A DNA stretch of 10,584 bases from NCBI GenBank assembly GCA_020846575.1, contig JADLDQ010000348.1, positions 1 to 10,584 on the forward strand. Reading direction: 5' to 3'. The notes beneath the pieces were generated by a model. The model was not told the origin of the DNA. It saw only the letters and a list, made by a program, of their open reading frames with translations, and made no database searches. Both the position numbers and the translations under genes were made by a program. This document shows, piece after piece, positions 1-6,134 of the stretch (positions within the stretch are counted from its first letter, which is position 1; each line of letters starts with the position of its first letter). Origin of the DNA: Burkholderiales bacterium. Lineage in GTDB: Bacteria; Pseudomonadota; Gammaproteobacteria; Burkholderiales; SG8-39.

Positions 1-209
1 AGCGTCGCGCCGGCGCGCGCGAGCGTCGCCTCCAGGTTGCGGAAGGTCTGGCGCGTCTGCGCTTCGAAGTCGCCCGCGAGCGAGCGGCCGTTCTCGTCCT
101 GGAACGCGCCGTGGCCGGCGACGAACACCAGCCGTCCGCCCGTGGTGAGCACCGCTGGCGAGAATGCGCGGGCCTTCTCCCAGGTGCCTTCGATGAATCG
201 CTTTTCCAT
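1..209 (-). CDS. RidA/YjgF/UK114-family protein, N-terminal part (truncated by window edge)
   Basis: Only the first 69 codons are inside the window; the gene continues beyond base 1. The protein starts MEKRFIEGTWEKARAFSPAV and continues with GGRLVFVAGHGAF (about residues 24-36) and a QTRQTFRNLEATLARAGAT-like helix (51-69). This is the usual RidA order: an early strand, a G(R)LVFVAG core strand, then the F..QT.Q.F.NLEA.LA.AGA helix. Family members are small cytosolic trimers that hydrolyse reactive enamine/imine intermediates, and many subgroups sit in catabolic operons. The catalytic arginine near the C-terminus is outside the window, so true deaminase activity cannot be judged. The start is firm: a strong AGGAGGT ribosome site (bases 221-215) lies just upstream. 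The gene begins 40 bases after the stop of the Bug receptor on the same strand, so the two are probably co-transcribed. The family call is fairly sure; the substrate is unknown. Confidence 0.82.
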   Translation of the reverse strand, partial: MEKRFIEGTWEKARAFSPAVLTTGGRLVFVAGHGAFQDENGRSLAGDFEAQTRQTFRNLEATLARAGAT

Positions 210-249
210 GGAACACCTCCTGTGCGGCTAGTAGAGTGGACTGGCGCGG

Positions 250-1218
250 TCATTCGATCTCGATCTTGGCCTGCTGCACGACCTTCACCCACAGCGGGAT
301 CTCGTCGCGCACCCGCTGCGCCATCTGTTCCGGCGTGCTCGGGAGATACTCCAGGAAACTCGCGGCGAATTTCTCGATGACCGCCGGCAGCCGGAGGAAC
401 TGGTTCGACTCCGCGTTGAGACGGGTAACGATGTCCCGCGGCAGCCCTGCCGGGCCGGTCAGGCCGAACCAGGTGTCCATGTAAAAGCCCGCTACGCCCT
501 GCTCGGCGATGGTCGGCACCTCCGGCACCGAGCGGTTGCGCTCACGCGCCGCGATACCGAGGCCGCGCAGCTTCCCCGAGCGGATCGCCGGCAGGCTCGA
601 GTTCGGACCCTGGAACATCACCTGCACCCGGCCGGAATAGATGTCGGGCATCGCCTGGTCGGAACCCTTGTAGGGCACGTGCACCATCTCCATGCCGGTC
701 CTCATCATCAGGAACTCCATGGAGAGGTGGTGGCCGCTGCCCACGCCGATGGAGGCGAAATTGAGTTTGCGCGGGTTCGCCTTGACGTGGGCCACCAGTT
801 CCTGGACGTTGCGCGCGGGCACCGAGGGGTGCGCGAGCAGGTAGAAGGGTGTGGTAAACAGCAGCCCGATCTGGGAGAAGTCCTTGAGCGGGTCGTAGGG
901 CAGGTTCTTGCGCATCGCGGTCGCGAACACCAGCCCGGCCTGCGTGCTCTGCAACAGCGTGTGGCCGTCGGGGGCGGCCTTGGCGGTCAGGTCGAGCGCG
1001 ATCGTCTGGTTCGCGCCGGGCCGGTTCTCCACCAGCAGCGGCTGCCCGAGGCGCGGCGACAGGTGCTGCGAGAGCGTGCGCGCGAACGTGTCGCCCAGCC
1101 CCCCGGCGCCGAGCGGCACCAGCAGGCGGATGGGCCGGGACGGATAGTCCTGGGCGCCGGCGGGGGCGGCGCCCAGGCACGCGAGCAGGACGATCGATGC
1201 GGCGCTGGTGCGGTACAT
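250..1218 (-). CDS. Bug/TctC-family tripartite tricarboxylate transporter substrate-binding protein (receptor 1)
   Basis: The 322-residue protein is of typical Bug length and is exported to the periplasm. Its signal peptide has a hydrophobic core SIVLLACLGAAPA and a likely signal-peptidase I cut after AGA (residue 22), giving a mature QDYPSRPIRLLVP start. Family landmarks in order are: first pocket loop GAGGLGD (37-43) then AR; VENRPGA (63-69); APDGHTLL (82-89); LPYDPLKDF (106-114); AHPSVP (129-134); NFASIGVGSGHHLS (153-166); VPYKG (181-185); AIRSGKLRGLGI (211-222); and VPEVPTIAEQG (231-241). Bug proteins bind small carboxylates or other polar ligands, classically for TctA/TctB importers, and many are orphans used for sensing or shared permeases. 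No TctA or TctB is present here. The start at 1218 is supported by an AAGGAGGAAA ribosome site (1232-1223). It is divergent from the MetE-like gene and precedes ridA. It aligns without gaps to receptor 2 over residues 21-322 (about 40% identity by hand count). The ligand is unknown. Confidence 0.93.
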   Translation of the reverse strand: MYRTSAASIVLLACLGAAPAGAQDYPSRPIRLLVPLGAGGLGDTFARTLSQHLSPRLGQPLLVENRPGANQTIALDLTAKAAPDGHTLLQSTQAGLVFATAMRKNLPYDPLKDFSQIGLLFTTPFYLLAHPSVPARNVQELVAHVKANPRKLNFASIGVGSGHHLSMEFLMMRTGMEMVHVPYKGSDQAMPDIYSGRVQVMFQGPNSSLPAIRSGKLRGLGIAARERNRSVPEVPTIAEQGVAGFYMDTWFGLTGPAGLPRDIVTRLNAESNQFLRLPAVIEKFAASFLEYLPSTPEQMAQRVRDEIPLWVKVVQQAKIEIE

Positions 1219-1350
1219 GGCGGTTTCCTCCTTCGAATCGTGACGGGGCGCGCGTGTGCACGGTGTTCGCGAGCGCCGGACTCCCGGTTGCGCTACATTC
1301 TGCCCGAACTGACGGCCCGGCAATACCCTGGTGGAAACCGGGAGACATCC
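1219..1350. promoter_or_regulatory. Divergent intergenic region between receptor 1 and the MetE-like gene
   Basis: These 132 bases separate two oppositely transcribed units and must hold both promoters. The receptor-1 side carries a strong ribosome site (1223-1232) and the MetE-like side a GGGAG ribosome site (1340-1344). The best visible -10-like hexamer for the plus strand is TACATT (1294-1299, 4 of 6 matches to TATAAT), without a convincing -35. No clear sigma-70 pair was found for the minus strand. Short palindromes TCGCGA (1267-1272) and GTGCAC are present. I saw no recognisable SAM, SAH or cobalamin riboswitch, although the downstream gene is a methionine-synthase relative. The promoter assignment is inference from gene orientation. 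Confidence 0.5.
1281..1344 (+). repeat. 9-bp inverted repeat whose right arm covers the ribosome site of the MetE-like gene
   Basis: CTCCCGGTT at 1281-1289 is the exact reverse complement of AACCGGGAG at 1336-1344, separated by 46 bases. The right arm contains the GGGAG ribosome site 6 bases before the ATG at 1351. If the transcript begins upstream of 1281, the arms could pair and hide the ribosome site. If it begins near 1306, as the weak TACATT box would predict, the left arm is not transcribed and the repeat is irrelevant for RNA folding. In GC-rich DNA a repeat of this size can arise by chance, so the functional reading is speculative. Confidence 0.35.
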
Positions 1351-2451
1351 ATGCAGCGCACCACGCCGCCCTTCCGCGCCGACCACGTCGGCAGCCTGCT
1401 TCGGCCGCCTGCCATCCAGGAAGCGCGCGCACGGCGTGAGCATGGCGCGCTCTCGGCCGGCGGGCTGAAGGCGGTCGAGGATCGCGAGATCGAACGCGTC
1501 GTGCGCAGGCAGGAGCAAGCGGGGCTGCGCTCGATCACCGACGGCGAGTTCCGCCGCTCGTGGTGGCACCTGGACTTCCTGTGGGGTCTGGACGGCGTCG
1601 AGCGCTACGCCATGGGACAGGGCGTCGCGTTCTCGGGGATGCAGACCCGCGCCGAAGGCGCGCGCGTGACCGGCAAGCTGGGTTTCAGCGGCCACCCGAT
1701 GATCGAGCACTTCCGCTTCCTGCAGGCTTGCACCGGGCGAACCGCGAAGATGAGCATCCCCGCGCCTTCGGCCCTGTACGGCCGCACCGGGCGGCAGGCG
1801 GTGCCCGAGAGCGTCTACCCCGATCTCGACGCGCTCTGGGCGGATCTCGGCGAGGCCTACCGCCGCGCCGTACACGCATTCGCCGAAGCCGGCTGCCGCT
1901 ACCTTCAGTTCGACGAGGTGTTCATCGCGATGCTGTGCGACGAGAACTACGCGCAGGCGGCCAGGGCGCGCGGCGACGACCCGAAACGCATGGCGGAGAT
2001 CTATGCCGACCTGATCAACGCGGCGGCTTCCGGCGCACCGCCCGGGATGACGCTCGCCATGCACCTTTGCCGCGGCAACTACCGATCGACGTTCCAGGGG
2101 ACGGGCGGCTACGAGCCCGTCGCCGAGGTGCTGTTCGAGCGCATCAAGGTGCACGGCTACTTCATGGAATACGACAGCGAGCGGGCCGGCGGCTTCGAGC
2201 CGCTGCGTCACGTCCCGAAGGACCGGGTGGTGGTGCTCGGACTGGTGACGACCAAGAGCGGTCAACTCGAGTCCCGCGACGCCATCCGGCGCCGGATCGA
2301 CGAGGCGACACGGTACATCCCGCTCGAGCAGCTGTGCCTGTCCGGGCAGTGCGGCTTCGCTTCGACCGAGGAAGGCAACACCCTCACCGAGGAGGCGCAG
2401 TGGCGCAAGCTGGAACTGATCGTGGGGCTGTCGCAGGAGATCTGGGCTTGA
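1351..2451 (+). CDS. Cobalamin-independent methionine synthase (MetE) C-terminal-domain-like zinc methyl/alkyltransferase
   Basis: The 366-residue cytosolic TIM-barrel protein corresponds to the MetE catalytic C-terminal domain alone, about half the length of true MetE (roughly 750). It matches the stand-alone MetE-like family often annotated as 5-methyltetrahydropteroyltriglutamate-homocysteine methyltransferase. Visible landmarks are DHVGSLLRP near the N-terminus (11-19), ITDGEFRR (62-69), LQFDEV (185-190), the zinc-ligand set H238 and C240 in MHLCRGN, E273 in YFMEYDS, and C334 in SGQCGFAS. All four expected zinc ligands (His, Cys, Glu, Cys) are present, so it should activate a thiol for alkyl transfer. 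Known relatives include methionine-forming enzymes and epoxyalkane:coenzyme M transferase, so the acceptor and donor are open. Its position among transport and CoA-ligase genes, not methionine genes, suggests a catabolic role such as handling methyl groups removed from a substrate; that is inference. The start has a GGGAG ribosome site 6 bases upstream. It is 44 bases ahead of receptor 2 on the same strand. Confidence 0.88.
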   Translation: MQRTTPPFRADHVGSLLRPPAIQEARARREHGALSAGGLKAVEDREIERVVRRQEQAGLRSITDGEFRRSWWHLDFLWGLDGVERYAMGQGVAFSGMQTRAEGARVTGKLGFSGHPMIEHFRFLQACTGRTAKMSIPAPSALYGRTGRQAVPESVYPDLDALWADLGEAYRRAVHAFAEAGCRYLQFDEVFIAMLCDENYAQAARARGDDPKRMAEIYADLINAAASGAPPGMTLAMHLCRGNYRSTFQGTGGYEPVAEVLFERIKVHGYFMEYDSERAGGFEPLRHVPKDRVVVLGLVTTKSGQLESRDAIRRRIDEATRYIPLEQLCLSGQCGFASTEEGNTLTEEAQWRKLELIVGLSQEIWA

Positions 2452-2495
2452 CCGCGCCCCGCGACCGCCATTCATCCGATCGCATGGGAGGGTCG

Positions 2496-3464
2496 ATGGG
2501 AACCCGCTGTCTGGCGCTCGCTTGCCTGCTCTGGGCGTGCGCCTGCGCCGCATTCGCGCAGGGCACTTATCCGTCCAAGCCGGTTCGGCTCGTCGTCCCG
2601 GCCGCCCCCGGCGGCAACCCGGACGTGCTCGCGCGGCTGATGGCGCAGAAGCTCTCTCCGGCGCTGGGCGCGAGCTTCGTGGTGGACAATCAACCGGGTT
2701 CGGGGGGCATCGCGGCGGCCATCGGAATCTCGAAATCGGCGCCCGACGGCTACACCCTGTTCCTGGGCGATTCGGGCGCCATGGCGATCGGCGTCGCCAT
2801 GAACCCGAAACTGCCGTATCACCCGCTCAAGGATTTCACGCTCATCACCGCTCTCGCCGCGGTGCCGACGCTCTTGGTGGCGCATCCCGGCGTGCCGGCC
2901 GGCGCGCTGCAGGAATTCATCGCCCTGGCGAAGGCACAGCCGGGCAAGGTGAACTTCGGCTCGGCGGGTGTGGGCTCGATCCACCACCTCACGCTCGCCC
3001 TGTTCGAGCTCGCGTCGGGCACGAAGATGCTGCACGTTCCCTACAAGGGCGGGGCGCCGCTGGTCGCCGCGATCATGGCAGGCGAGGTGCAGGCCGGCTT
3101 CTCCGGCATCCCGAACGTCCTCCAGGCGATCCGCTCCGGCAAGCTCAAGACCTTCGGCATCAGCCTCGCGCAGCGCTCGCCCTCCGTGCCGGACATCCCG
3201 ACGCTCGACCAGCAGGGGCTGAAGGGCTTCGACGTCGCCTCCACCATCGGATTGCAGGCAGCGGCCGGCGTGCCGCGCCCCATCGTCGCGACGCTGCAGG
3301 GCGCGGTCGCCAGGGCCCTGCGCGAGCAGGACATCGCCGCGCGCATGTCCGCCATCGGCATGGTGCTGCTGGAGAACGGGACCGACGAATACGTGCAATC
3401 GGTCAAGGGCGAGCTGCAGCGCTACGCCGCCGCGGTCAAGGCGGCCGGGATCAGGTTCGAGTAG
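2496..3464 (+). CDS. Bug/TctC-family periplasmic substrate-binding protein (receptor 2)
   Basis: The 322-residue exported protein has a short signal peptide with four cysteines (residues 5, 10, 15, 17) and a likely cut after AFA (residue 21), leaving QGTYPSKPVRLVVP. Landmarks are the classical pocket loop AAPGGNPD then AR (36-47), VDNQPGSGG (63-71), APDGYTLF (82-89), LPYHPLKDF (106-114), NFGSAGVGSIHHL (153-165), VPYKG (181-185), AIRSGKLKTFGI (211-222) and VPDIPTLDQQG (231-241). It is co-linear with receptor 1 at every landmark, indicating close paralogy. The start at 2496 is preferred because GGGAGGG (2486-2492) sits just before it; an in-frame ATG at 2484 would add four residues but would place that ribosome site inside the gene. 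It lies 44 bases after the MetE-like gene and 56 before the ligase, consistent with one operon. The ligand is unknown; no membrane subunits accompany it. Confidence 0.93.
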   Translation: MGTRCLALACLLWACACAAFAQGTYPSKPVRLVVPAAPGGNPDVLARLMAQKLSPALGASFVVDNQPGSGGIAAAIGISKSAPDGYTLFLGDSGAMAIGVAMNPKLPYHPLKDFTLITALAAVPTLLVAHPGVPAGALQEFIALAKAQPGKVNFGSAGVGSIHHLTLALFELASGTKMLHVPYKGGAPLVAAIMAGEVQAGFSGIPNVLQAIRSGKLKTFGISLAQRSPSVPDIPTLDQQGLKGFDVASTIGLQAAAGVPRPIVATLQGAVARALREQDIAARMSAIGMVLLENGTDEYVQSVKGELQRYAAAVKAAGIRFE

Positions 3465-3520
3465 CGCCCCGCCGGGAATATCGGCCTGCTGCGCGTGCGC
3501 CGGATAGGATACGCGTGCCC

Positions 3521-5125
3521 ATGACGCAAGCTCTTCTGAACCCCATGCAGGCGGGCCGCAGCGTGGTCGCGGTGCTGGAGCAGTTCGCCCAGGGCCGACC
3601 CGAGGCCCCGGCCGTCGTCGGCCCCGCTTGCGAAATCGGCTACGGCGAGCTCTGGCGCCGCGTCGAGTCGGCGGCGGCCCGGCTCTACCGATCGGGGGTG
3701 CGCGCCGGGGACTGCGCCGCGCTCGCCATGGATTCCAGCGAGGGCGATCCCCTCCGGGATCTGCCGCTCCTCTACGGCCTCGCGTGGCTGGGCGCCATCG
3801 TCCTGCCGCTGTCCCCGGACATGCGCGAGCTGAACCGGCAGCGCATGATGTCGCAGCTCGGGGCCCGCTGGTTCATCGCGCCGGGTGCAGGTGCGCCGGG
3901 CGCACTCGCGCCAGGTGCGGGCACGACGGGCGCACTCGCGCCAGGTGCGGGCACGACGGGCGCGGGCGCGCCGCCGGGCGCGTCCCCGATCGATTCCACC
4001 GAGTTCGACGCCGCGCCAGCACGTGCGGGCGATGCCGGCGCCCCGCGCGGCGACGATCCCGAGCGGCCGCTCCTCTACGCCTTCACCTCGGGCACCACCG
4101 GCATGCCCAAGATCTGTCTTGCGACCCAGCGGCAGTTCCTCGCCTCGCGGGTCGCCACCACGCTGGACGTGGGGCTGGAAGCATGCGACCGCAAGCTCGC
4201 GCCCTCGCCGTGGCCGTCGCGCGTCGGAGTGCGCTACCTGTGCCGGATGCTCGCCATCGGCGGCGCCTTCGTGAACGCCGATTTTCCCGAGTCCCTCGCG
4301 GGACTGGCGGCCCTGGTGCGCGATTTCGGCGTGAGCTACGTGTCCGCCTCGCCGATGCAGATGCGGCGGCTGCTGGCGAGCGACACACCCGAGGGTCTGG
4401 GACCGCTGCCGCTACGCGGCATCAATATCGGCGGCGCCTTCATCTCCGAGGCCGACATCCGCGCCTGCCGGCAGCGCATCACGCCCAACGTGCACGTGAT
4501 GTACGCGAGCAACGAGACCGGCGTGATGGCGCACCTCGCCCCGCAGGACGAACCCGACGAGCGCGGCAAGGTCGGCCGGGCGCCGCCTTTCGTCGAGGGA
4601 CAGGTGGTGGACCAACAGGACCGGGCGCTGCCGCCGGGCGAGACCGGCCGCCTGCGCTTTCGCGCCCCCTGGGCGCCAAGCGCGTACGTGGACAACCCGG
4701 AGGCGAGCGCGCTGCACTTCCGCGACGGCTGGTTCTATCCCGGCGACCTCGGTTCGATCGACGCGCAAGGCGTGGTGCGCCTCGCGGGGCGCGCCGACGA
4801 GGTCATCAATTTCAGCGGCCTGAAGATCATGCCCTCCGAGATCGAGGCGATCCTGCTCGCGCATCCCGACGTGGCCGACGCGGCCGTGGCCGGTATTCCC
4901 GAACGGCTCGCCGGGGAGTTTCCGGTGGCCTTCGTGGTGCTGCGGCGCAGCCCGGACTGGGAGGCGCTGCGCCGGTTCTGCGACGAGCGCATCGACAGCA
5001 CCCGCATGCCCTCGATCATGGTTTCGGTGCCCGGCATACCGCGCAACGAGAGCGGCAAGATCCTGCGCGAGCGCCTGCGCAGCGAATACACGGACCGCAT
5101 CCTCGCGCACACGAGGGTGAGGTGA
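3521..5125 (+). CDS. ANL-superfamily AMP-forming acyl/aryl-CoA ligase
   Basis: The 534-residue cytosolic enzyme should activate a carboxylic acid with ATP to an acyl-adenylate and then, most likely, transfer it to CoA. Core motifs are in order: P-loop TSGTTGMPK (189-197); YASNETG (328-334), a variant of the usual YG.TE motif; YPGDL (406-410) with the ribose-binding Asp409; hinge region GRADEVINFSGLKIMPSEIE (423-442); and the C-terminal catalytic Lys513 in PRNESGKILR. No carrier-protein domain follows, arguing for a stand-alone CoA ligase and not an NRPS module. Between the N-terminal lobe and the P-loop (about residues 120-180) there is an Ala/Gly/Pro-rich low-complexity stretch built partly on a 30-bp tandem repeat. 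The ATG at 3521 is used here. A GTG at 3515 is in frame and sits closer to the AGGA at 3506-3509, so the start may be two codons earlier. The stop overlaps the next start by one base (TGATG), so translation is probably coupled to receptor 3. The acid substrate is unknown. Confidence 0.92.
   Translation: MTQALLNPMQAGRSVVAVLEQFAQGRPEAPAVVGPACEIGYGELWRRVESAAARLYRSGVRAGDCAALAMDSSEGDPLRDLPLLYGLAWLGAIVLPLSPDMRELNRQRMMSQLGARWFIAPGAGAPGALAPGAGTTGALAPGAGTTGAGAPPGASPIDSTEFDAAPARAGDAGAPRGDDPERPLLYAFTSGTTGMPKICLATQRQFLASRVATTLDVGLEACDRKLAPSPWPSRVGVRYLCRMLAIGGAFVNADFPESLAGLAALVRDFGVSYVSASPMQMRRLLASDTPEGLGPLPLRGINIGGAFISEADIRACRQRITPNVHVMYASNETGVMAHLAPQDEPDERGKVGRAPPFVEGQVVDQQDRALPPGETGRLRFRAPWAPSAYVDNPEASALHFRDGWFYPGDLGSIDAQGVVRLAGRADEVINFSGLKIMPSEIEAILLAHPDVADAAVAGIPERLAGEFPVAFVVLRRSPDWEALRRFCDERIDSTRMPSIMVSVPGIPRNESGKILRERLRSEYTDRILAHTRVR
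3897..3963 (+). repeat. In-frame 30-bp tandem repeat inside the CoA ligase gene (about 2.2 perfect copies)
   Basis: Bases 3897-3963 repeat exactly with a period of 30: 3901-3930 equals 3931-3960. Each unit encodes ALAPGAGTTG, giving residues 128-137 and 138-147. A degenerate earlier unit (3871-3900, about two thirds matching) and GC-rich remnants after 3963 suggest stepwise expansion. The period is a multiple of three, so copy-number changes would keep the reading frame. It falls in a surface linker before the P-loop where length is normally tolerated. Confidence 0.9.
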
Positions 5126-6120
5126 TGCGGCCGTTCGCTGCGATGCGCGCGCCAGGGCCGTCCCGCCTGCTCGCCTGCGCGGCGCTCCTCGCCCTGGCGG
5201 CGACGGCGGCGGCGCAGGAATGGCCCGAGCGAGCGGTGCGGGTCATCGTCTCCACCGCGGTCGGATCCACGCCCGACCTCGTGGCGAGAATGGTGGCCGA
5301 GCGCCTCGCCAGGCGCTTCGAGAGAGCGTTCTACGTCGAGAACCTCACCGGCGGCGGCGGCCTGATCGCCTCGGGCGCCGCCGCGCGCGCGGCCCCGGAC
5401 GGCTACACCACCTACTTCGCGGGTGTCGGGGTATGGGCGAGCGACCGCTACCTGTACAAGTCCCTGCCCTACGATCCGGACCGGTCCTTCGCGCCGGTGG
5501 CCATCCTGTACGACTCCAGCGCCTTCGCCATCGGCGTGCACCCGGCGCTGCCGGCAAAGAGCGTGGGCGAGCTCGTCGCGCTGGCGAAAGCGCAGCCCGG
5601 CAAGCTCTCCTACGGCACTCAGCGGGTGGGCGTGATCCCGTTGTTCGGGCAGTGGTTCAACAAGGTCGCAGGCACCGAGATGACCGCCATTGCCTACAAC
5701 GCGCTGTCGCAGATGATGCAGGACGTGGTGGCGGGCACGACGCAGCTCCTGTTCTACTCGGTCAACGTCCTGGAACCGCTGCACCGCACGGGGAAGCTGC
5801 GCATCCTCGCGGTGGGAAACCGCGCGCGCTTCCCGCCGCTGCCCGAGGTGCCCACCGTCGCCGAGACCCTGCCCGGTTTCGAGGTCACGGGTCTGGGTAT
5901 CCTCGCGGCGCCGGCGGCCACGCCGGGCGAGGTCGTGCGCAGACTGAACGCCGCCATCGCCCCCATCGTCAGGGAACCCGAGTACGTGCGCAGGCTGCAC
6001 TCGCAGGGCCTGACCATCGACACCGGCGCCGGCACGCCGCAGGAGATCGCCGCTTTCCTGCGGCGCCAGCGCGAGAACTGGGCGAGGATCATGCAGGGGA
6101 CGGGCGTGCGGCCCGAATGA
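5125..6120 (+). CDS. Bug/TctC-family periplasmic substrate-binding protein with divergent pocket motifs (receptor 3)
   Basis: The 331-residue exported protein has a signal-peptide core LLACAALLALAATAAA with a likely cut after residue 30, giving QEWPERAVRVIVS. The overall Bug plan is kept: VENLTGGGGLIA (71-82), APDGYTTY (90-97), LPYDPDRSFAPV (114-125), HPALPAKSVGELVALAKAQPGK (139-160, a family-typical helix), HRTGKLRILAVGNRARFP (220-237), LPEVPTVAETLPGF (239-252). The ligand loops differ from receptors 1 and 2. The first loop reads TAVGSTPD (44-51) where receptors 1 and 2 have GG..D, the usual G.GS..HHL segment is replaced by TQRVGVIPLFGQW (165-177), and the usual VPYKG is IAYNA (189-193). A different class of ligand is likely. 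Its ATG shares the final A of the ligase stop codon, with GAGGG 7 bases upstream (5113-5117). It is the last gene of the plus-strand operon and ends 14 bases before the convergent beta-barrel gene. Confidence 0.92.
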   Translation: MRPFAAMRAPGPSRLLACAALLALAATAAAQEWPERAVRVIVSTAVGSTPDLVARMVAERLARRFERAFYVENLTGGGGLIASGAAARAAPDGYTTYFAGVGVWASDRYLYKSLPYDPDRSFAPVAILYDSSAFAIGVHPALPAKSVGELVALAKAQPGKLSYGTQRVGVIPLFGQWFNKVAGTEMTAIAYNALSQMMQDVVAGTTQLLFYSVNVLEPLHRTGKLRILAVGNRARFPPLPEVPTVAETLPGFEVTGLGILAAPAATPGEVVRRLNAAIAPIVREPEYVRRLHSQGLTIDTGAGTPQEIAAFLRRQRENWARIMQGTGVRPE

Positions 6121-6134
6121 CGCGGCGCCGGGAA

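Noticed and set aside
1177..1179. Possible lipoprotein signal (LLAC) in receptor 1, with similar LLAC in receptor 3 and several Cys in the receptor 2 leader
   Set aside because: The hydrophobic core continues well past the cysteine to an A.A site followed by Gln and the usual mature Bug start, which fits signal peptidase I; the stretch before the cysteine is short for a lipobox.
1219..1350. SAM, SAH or cobalamin riboswitch upstream of the methionine-synthase-like gene
   Set aside because: The region is short and I could not place the conserved cores of these riboswitches; only the 9-bp inverted repeat is notable.
1351..2451. Naming the MetE-like gene metE
   Set aside because: It lacks the whole N-terminal half of MetE and belongs to a family with varied alkyl donors and acceptors, so the symbol would overstate the function.
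250..2553. A 767-codon minus-strand frame running through receptor 1 and antisense to the MetE-like gene
   Set aside because: Only the part from 1218 down to 250 looks like a protein (signal peptide and Bug motifs). The rest is an antisense shadow of the MetE-like gene with Arg/His/Gly-rich composition, common in GC-rich DNA.
2472..3398. Long minus-strand open frame antisense to receptor 2, and similar ones antisense to the ligase and UbiD genes
   Set aside because: No recognisable domain, His/Arg/Ala-rich composition, and complete overlap with well-supported genes.
3897..3963. The tandem repeat as a CRISPR or regulatory repeat
   Set aside because: It has no spacers, lies fully inside the ligase reading frame and keeps frame, so it is a coding tandem duplication.
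6112..6132. Bidirectional terminator between the convergent receptor 3 and beta-barrel genes
   Set aside because: The gap is only 14 bases and the best stem I can form across it is about 4 bp (CCCG/CGGG) with no T-tract.
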